DNA of 41,849 bases, taken from an uncultured Bryobacteraceae bacterium (GTDB lineage: Bacteria > Acidobacteriota > Terriglobia > Bryobacterales > Bryobacteraceae). Made by a program: the position numbers and the translations under genes. The stretch covers positions 1 to 41,849 of the forward strand of contig CAKZUE010000055.1 of assembly GCA_937920635.1 (NCBI GenBank), given 5' to 3'. Below the pieces are notes generated by a model. It searched no databases, was not told the origin of the DNA, and worked only from the letters and a program-made list of their open reading frames with translations. Of this stretch, positions 37,748 through 41,849 are shown in pieces (the first letter of the stretch is position 1; each line of letters opens with the position of its first letter).

Positions 37748-37775
37748 ACAATACAATACGGTCTTATTGTCTCAA
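37748..37775 (-). promoter_or_regulatory. Promoter and dyad operator of the molybdopterin operon
   Basis: Minus strand TTGAGA (37770-37775), 16-base spacer, TATTGT (37748-37753). A perfect dyad ACAATA-N6-TATTGT (37753-37770) fills the spacer. Start near 37740 gives a leader of about 33 bases. The dyad is a good candidate for a repressor or redox regulator; it is not an FNR box (no TTGAT-N4-ATCAA). Confidence 0.55.
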
Positions 37776-37782
37776 ACGCAAG

Positions 37783-37802
37783 CCCTGCATGGCTGTGCAG
37801 GG
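37783..37802 (-). terminator. Hairpin after the MFS gene
   Basis: CCCTGCA (37783-37789), loop of 6, TGCAGGG (37796-37802). On the minus strand it is followed by CTTGCGTTTG. It separates the MFS gene from the molybdopterin promoter; termination is probably partial. Confidence 0.5.
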
Positions 37803-37829
37803 AAAACCTGCAATCCCAGGCCGGCCCTG

Positions 37830-39122
37830 TTACGCCACCGTTACCGGATCCCGGAATTCACCTTCGGGCTCCTGCCAGTCCTGGGACGGTTCGGGGAGCT
37901 TTCCCGCGGCATTGGCCCACGCCCAGAAGAGGGCAGTGGAGGCGCTGAGGGCGCCGGCGACGAAACCGATCTGGCGGGGCGTGTAATGAGCGGCGGCCAT
38001 GGCGGCGGCGGCCATGGAAATCATCATGACGCCGTTGACGATGCCTTCCGAGGCCGTGAAAACGCGGCCGCGCAGGCGGTCGGGCACGTGCAGCAGAAGC
38101 ATGGTGCGGTTCATGACGGAGTTCATGGCCACGCAGAGCCGCGAAAGGAAAATGAAGGCGGCCGCCTGCCAGATGCCAGCTGAGACGCTGGCCATCATGT
38201 AGAAGAGCCCGTGGAGCAGGAAAGTGACGGTGACGGTGTGCTTGTACAGGCGGAAATTGATGTGGCCTTCCCACCGGCGCGCGGCCAGTCCGCCGGCGAC
38301 GAGCCCCAGTCCGGCGAATCCCCAGAGGATCCCGGTGCCCGAAGGGCCGCGGCCGAAGACGGTTTCGCCGAACAGTGTGAACAGGATCTGCGCCGCTCCT
38401 CCGCCGGTGGCCCAGCCGGCGCCGAGCAGCAGGATGCCGAGAATCAGGGGCTGGCTGCGGATGTAGCGGATGCCGTCGCGGAACTCACTCCAGCCGGAGT
38501 GCTGCCTCGCCGCCGGACGGGCGCTGCGCTGCGGCGCGAAGCCTGCTTCGACATGAAGCGTCGAGATCGCCCAGGCGCTCCAGAGGAAGCTGGCGGCATT
38601 GATCAGGAACGCGCCCTTGTAGCCGAGCCAGCTTGTGCTGAAGCCGCCCAGCATCGTGCCAGCGGCCACGGTGAGCCAGCCGGTGGTCTGGGTGAGCGCG
38701 TTGGCCAGGTGGAGGTCCTCGCGGCTCACGAGCCGGGGCAGGATCGCGGCGCGCCCGCTATTAAAAAAAGGTGCGGAGGCGGTCAGTAGCGCGCTGAGCA
38801 GGTACAGGAGCCACGTCTTCGGATAGATCAGCAGCAGGAGGTGCGCGGCGGCGATGGCGGCGCGCAGCAGGTCCGACCAGATCATCACGCGGCGCCGGTC
38901 GAGGCGGTCGAGGACGACGCCGGCCAGAGGCGCGGCGAGCAGCGCCGGGGCGACGCGCGCCAGCATGGCCCCGCCCACGGTGGCGCCGCTGCCGGTCAGG
39001 TGCAGCGCCATGGAAAGGACGGCGATGGAGTTGAAGTGATCGCCGACTTCACTCACCACCTGCCCGAGCCACAGGTTCCGGTAATTCCGGTTCCCGCCCA
39101 GCAGGTGCGCGAAGCTGCTCAC
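37830..39122 (-). CDS. MFS transporter (EntS/MFS_3-like exporter)
   Basis: A 430-residue major-facilitator protein with about 12 membrane helices, starting NYRNLWLGQVVSEVGDHFNSIAV. The loop 2-3 motif is AGVVLDRLDRRRVMIWSDLLRA, which is the MFS_3 form typical of siderophore and macrolide exporters. The substrate is unknown. The central loop (SARPAARQHSGWSEFRDGIRYI) and the cytoplasmic C-terminus are as in the family. The ATG at 39122 is the first codon of a hydrophilic start that suits the family (FAHLLGGNRNYRNLW). No regulator or biosynthetic gene is adjacent, and it is transcribed with the LolA-like gene upstream only if the 58-base gap has no terminator. Confidence 0.9.
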   Translation of the reverse strand: MSSFAHLLGGNRNYRNLWLGQVVSEVGDHFNSIAVLSMALHLTGSGATVGGAMLARVAPALLAAPLAGVVLDRLDRRRVMIWSDLLRAAIAAAHLLLLIYPKTWLLYLLSALLTASAPFFNSGRAAILPRLVSREDLHLANALTQTTGWLTVAAGTMLGGFSTSWLGYKGAFLINAASFLWSAWAISTLHVEAGFAPQRSARPAARQHSGWSEFRDGIRYIRSQPLILGILLLGAGWATGGGAAQILFTLFGETVFGRGPSGTGILWGFAGLGLVAGGLAARRWEGHINFRLYKHTVTVTFLLHGLFYMMASVSAGIWQAAAFIFLSRLCVAMNSVMNRTMLLLHVPDRLRGRVFTASEGIVNGVMMISMAAAAMAAAHYTPRQIGFVAGALSASTALFWAWANAAGKLPEPSQDWQEPEGEFRDPVTVA

Positions 39123-39180
39123 TCTTCCAATTAGACAGGCCCAGCGGGGGCGGACTCAAACGGCGGCAGCGGGCGGCGGT

Positions 39181-39894
39181 TCAGGGCTTGTTGAACTTCG
39201 CGTCGTCGATATCGGCGTTGGCCTTGATTTCCGTGAAGCGCATGATGATTTCCCCGACGGGGATGACCTGCTTCATCTGATGGGCCATCTTGACGCCTGT
39301 TCCGGGCACTTCGCGGTAATCGCTGAGCTCGGTGGTGACCTCGGCTTCGCCCTGATCGGTGACGCGCACGCCGGAGGTCTTCAGCAGAAGAAACGACTCG
39401 GCGTCGAACCAGGCGGTGAGTGGATTGCCCTTTTCCGGCGTCATGACAACGATCCACGCTTCGCGCTCGCCGACCTTGCCCTTGCCCTTGATTTCGATCT
39501 TCGGGTAGATCTCCTTCCAGTGCAGCTCGGGATGCATCAGCGAATCCCGTTTGGCGTCCTCCAGCATCTGTCCGGTGAAATCGACCGAGCCCATCGGGCT
39601 GACGCTGAAGCCGCTCTCGCCGTTGAAGCCCTGGAAGATCTCTCCAAAGCCGTCGATATTGATCACCGCCAGCCTCTTGTTGGGCGCCTTGGCGTAGACC
39701 GTGATGGTGCCGGAAGCGCCCATGGCGGGCAGTTCGAACGAACCGGTCATCACGGTGCTGGCGACCTTTTCCAGAGCCTCTCGCCCGCCGAGGGCGGCGA
39801 TGTGTTTCTGAATGACCTCATCCACTGAGATGGAGTCCTGGGCGGCCAGGGGCAGTCCGGATAGCGCGAGGACAAAAGCCACGGAGCGAAGCAT
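39181..39894 (-). CDS. Secreted LolA/lipoprotein-sorting-like protein
   Basis: A 237-residue exported protein. Signal peptide at 1-19 (RSVAFVLALSGLPLAAQ). The rest is a beta-rich half-barrel pattern: SVDEVIQKHIAALGGREALEKVAS, then TGSFELPAMGASGTITVYAKAPNKRLAVINI, and WFDAESFLLLKTSGVRV followed by TELSDYREVPGTGVKMAHQMK. This pattern (start IAALGG..ALEKV.S, end FTEIKANADIDDAKF) is common in acidobacterial outer-membrane lipoprotein-sorting-like proteins. It may bind lipid in the periplasm. The start at 39894 has AGGAG 9 bases upstream; the longer frame adds an Arg-rich non-conserved stretch. Confidence 0.83.
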   Translation of the reverse strand: MLRSVAFVLALSGLPLAAQDSISVDEVIQKHIAALGGREALEKVASTVMTGSFELPAMGASGTITVYAKAPNKRLAVINIDGFGEIFQGFNGESGFSVSPMGSVDFTGQMLEDAKRDSLMHPELHWKEIYPKIEIKGKGKVGEREAWIVVMTPEKGNPLTAWFDAESFLLLKTSGVRVTDQGEAEVTTELSDYREVPGTGVKMAHQMKQVIPVGEIIMRFTEIKANADIDDAKFNKP

Positions 39895-39968
39895 AGATGA
39901 ATCTCCTGGGACACTGGCATTATGACATACCGCAACCACCGCCAGACGCAGCGGCCGCAACCGGCGGG

Positions 39969-40694
39969 TCAGCGCGCTCCGCGCCAGGACTGGCAACCGG
40001 AATCCAGAGGCGGTTCGAGGCGCAGGGCGGCTGCCAGCGGATGGTTCAGCAGGCATCGCGATTTCTGATTGACGGCAGGCGGAATGGAGGAGGGTTTCAC
40101 CCCGCCGAGAATGCGGAGCGCAGCCGCGGCGGCCCACTCGCCCTGTTCACGGGGCACCTTGACCACGCCGAAGGGGACGAATTCCATCATGAACTCATCA
40201 CAGGTGAAAGCGGGGATGCGCAGATGCGCGAGAACCCACTCCCTGGCCTGCCGGGCATCCCAGCCGCGGATGGCGCCGGAGGTAGGCAGATACAGGACGT
40301 CGGCGCGCCGCTGCGCCTGAAGAAACGCGAGTTTCCAACTGGAAAAGTCCGGCACGAGCGCGTACTCGGGCTCAAAGCCGAGACGCCGCCACCGGGCGTC
40401 GAGAAGGCGGGTATTGTTGCGCTCCGAGGTGGAGTCTTCCGAGAGCACGGCGAGCCTGCGAACTGCGGGACGGAGGCGGCGAACCAGCGCCACGGCATCA
40501 TCGACCGGCACGGTCTCGATGATGCCGGTGGAGTTGGCGTTGGGCAGGCCATAGGATTCGCTGGACCAGTTGACGCCGCAATAGACAAATGGGAACGGGC
40601 CGTCGCGGAAATGGGCGGCTGCGACGAACTGGACTGCGTCGTCGTCAGAGACCAGCAGGACGGCAGGACGGAAAGCGCGAATCTGTGCGGCCAA
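39969..40694 (-). pseudogene. C-terminal part of ABC-type substrate-binding domain (after an in-frame TGA)
   Basis: Continues in the same frame as the ORF at 40725-41480 after one TGA (40725-40727) and ten sense codons before the TTG at 40694. The part seen, AEIRAF-like (AQIRAFRPAVLLVSDDDAVQF), TSERNNTRLLDARWRRLGFEPEY and AALRILGGVKPSSIPP, is the second half of a periplasmic-binding domain of the type that starts YVNSYHEGYPPSDE. It has no own good start or signal peptide. Read as one unit the binding domain is complete apart from the stop, so the gene is a pseudogene, a sequencing error, or needs read-through. Confidence 0.72.
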
Positions 40695-40724
40695 CTCGCC
40701 GGCGCGGCGGCGCAGGCCCTCCTG

Positions 40725-41480
40725 TCAAGGGCTCCGTTTGGCATCCAGGAAGAACACGCGCAGCTCGTAGGCGGGAGGGGTGAATGATTCGCGGATAGCG
40801 GCCATTGCTTCGTCGCTGGGCGGGTAACCTTCGTGGTAGGAGTTGACGTACGCCACGCGCTGCGCCTGAGGCGGCGCAAGCACGGCGTTGAGAGCGAGAA
40901 CTCCGAACAAACCAACCAGCGCCACGATGGACTCCATGACGGTCCAGACGCGAAAGGTGTCCTTCACGCTGACGTTGTAGTACTCCTTGAACATCCAGAA
41001 GCCAATGTCGTTGAAGTGCGAAAACATCAGGCTGCCGCTGGCGGTTGCGAGCACGAGCAACTCCGGCGGGACGCCGGATCCCGACACGGCGGGCAGGACA
41101 ATCCCGGCCGAAGTGATGGCGGCGACAGTGGCCGAGCCGAGCGCGAGGCGGAGAAGAGCGGAGGTGAGCCAGCAAAGCCAAAGAGGAGGCAGGCCAAGCT
41201 GCAACGCGATGGCCTGCATGGCCGAAGCAATGCCGGCATCGGACAGGACCTGCTTGAAGGCCCCGCCGGCGGCGATGATCAGCACGACCATGGTGACGCT
41301 GGCAGCGGCATTGCCCGAGATCTGCATCAACGATTCCATTGATCGCCCGCGCAGCAGCCCCTTGCAGTAGTCCTTCAGCGGCTCGTGGCGGTCGGCGTGC
41401 CCGGCGGCGTGGGCCAAGCCGTCCAGAGAGGCCGCCAGACGTTTCTCCCGCAGGCTTGGCCCCGAGGGTTGGGGAGGCAC
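40725..41480 (-). CDS. Chimeric ORF: GntP permease C-terminal half joined to substrate-binding N-terminal part
   Basis: A 251-residue ORF from a GTG at 41480. Residues about 55-205 match the C-terminal half of the GntP/gluconate permease family (TMVVLIIAAGGAFKQVLSDAG, LALGSATVAAITSAGIV, SLMFSHFNDIGFWMFKEYY and SVKDTFRVWTVMES). The N-terminal half is missing and residues 1-50 are not recognised. The last GntP helix runs straight into QRVAYVNSYHEGYPPSDEAMAAIRES, the start of a periplasmic-binding domain, which ends at an in-frame TGA and continues in the next entry. Either a real fusion or, more likely, decay by deletion and a nonsense mutation. Confidence 0.7.
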   Translation of the reverse strand: MPPQPSGPSLREKRLAASLDGLAHAAGHADRHEPLKDYCKGLLRGRSMESLMQISGNAAASVTMVVLIIAAGGAFKQVLSDAGIASAMQAIALQLGLPPLWLCWLTSALLRLALGSATVAAITSAGIVLPAVSGSGVPPELLVLATASGSLMFSHFNDIGFWMFKEYYNVSVKDTFRVWTVMESIVALVGLFGVLALNAVLAPPQAQRVAYVNSYHEGYPPSDEAMAAIRESFTPPAYELRVFFLDAKRSP

Positions 41481-41489
41481 GAAACAGTA

Positions 41490-41849
41490 TTACAGGAAAA
41501 TGTTCCGTTTATGACCCAGTAATATGAACGGGGTGCTGAGGATCCCGCCGCCGTCGCCGAAATGGCTGACGTAGGCATAGATGACCCGTGTTATCAGCGA
41601 GCCTGTGCGGAAGTTCGCCCACGTCTGAAGCGAGTCATCATCGCTGACGGAGTCCGTGTCCATGCGGATGGAAAAACGGCTGTAGTCCGAAAATGGCTGC
41701 CGGGCGATGATGTTGTTGGCGTCGAGACTCGGCGGCGTGCCATCGGGCAGGTTCCGGAACCGGGCGAAGTTGAAGGGAAATCCGCGGAGGAGATTGCGCC
41801 CGCGGTTGGCGACATAGGCCACGGACACGGTGGCGCCGCTGGAAAACTG
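41490..41849 (-). pseudogene. 3'-truncated Oar-like TonB-dependent receptor fragment (partial at window edge)
   Basis: Open frame of 119 codons entering from the right edge. The sequence FSSGATVSVAYVANRGRNLLRG, then DANNIIARQPFSDYSRFSI and SDDDSLQTWANFRTG, is like the beta-barrel part of the large acidobacterial carboxypeptidase-regulatory/TonB-receptor proteins. In those proteins well over 100 more residues follow; here the frame ends soon after GGILSTPF with an unrelated tail (ILLGHKRNIFL). That suggests a 3' deletion joined near 41490-41520, next to the damaged GntP chimera. Confidence 0.55.

Noticed and set aside
40725-40727. Selenocysteine at the in-frame TGA
   Set aside because: The substrate-binding family has no Cys/Sec at this place and no SECIS-like hairpin with the usual loop is visible just downstream.

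Overview
The window is a GC-rich bacterial chromosome segment. Gene content points to an acidobacterium of the Solibacter/Bryobacter group (Bryobacterales); this is an inference from family resemblance, not from a marker-gene tree. Supporting signs are a hopanoid radical-SAM enzyme (HpnH), a tmRNA tag ending in FAYAA, a divergent Hfq-like Sm protein, a long SecA with a SEC-C tail, an Oar-like TonB-receptor fragment, and many secreted sulfatase/GH172/S9-peptidase proteins. No prophage, CRISPR array, tRNA or rRNA gene was seen. Coding density is high, and long antisense ORFs are common because of base composition.

Left part (1-8.7 kb): a leftward hpnH operon with its own promoter; a divergent TPR/thioesterase pair; an hfq-like gene overlapping the thioesterase tail to tail; a small cytochrome c; a membrane-anchored two-repeat protein; an NTF2-like protein; aspS. 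Then comes a peroxide-defence operon, perR-ahpC-ahpD, behind a clear promoter/PerR box, followed by ssrA (tmRNA).

Middle left (8.8-17.9 kb): three tandem paralogous genes for small secreted helical proteins, two with classical terminators; a secreted S9 peptidase; and a four-gene leftward respiratory operon (tetraheme cytochrome c, Tat-exported 4x[4Fe-4S] protein, NrfD-like quinol subunit, DUF2339 membrane protein) behind a near-consensus sigma-70 promoter. The operon has no catalytic subunit.

Middle (17.9-25.9 kb): leftward secreted-enzyme genes (sulfatase, orphan [2Fe-2S] subunit, YVTN-propeller/phosphoesterase, GH172/DUF2961), a small zinc-ribbon gene, and a roughly 530-base stretch without a convincing ORF. 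That stretch holds, on the minus strand, a rod-shaped RNA with a central bubble and a U-tract that I read as 6S RNA (ssrS), plus a separate branched terminator-like structure. A putative heparinase-like secreted protein follows.

Right part (26.1-41.8 kb): mostly leftward housekeeping genes: gltA, an FAD-linked oxidase translationally close to RNase J, a DUF6599-like protein overlapping secA. Next is a two-gene molybdopterin oxidoreductase/FeS operon that lacks a membrane anchor, an MFS transporter and a LolA-like secreted protein. The right end looks decayed: a chimeric ORF (C-terminal half of a GntP permease joined to a periplasmic-binding domain) broken by one in-frame TGA, and a 3'-truncated TonB-receptor fragment.
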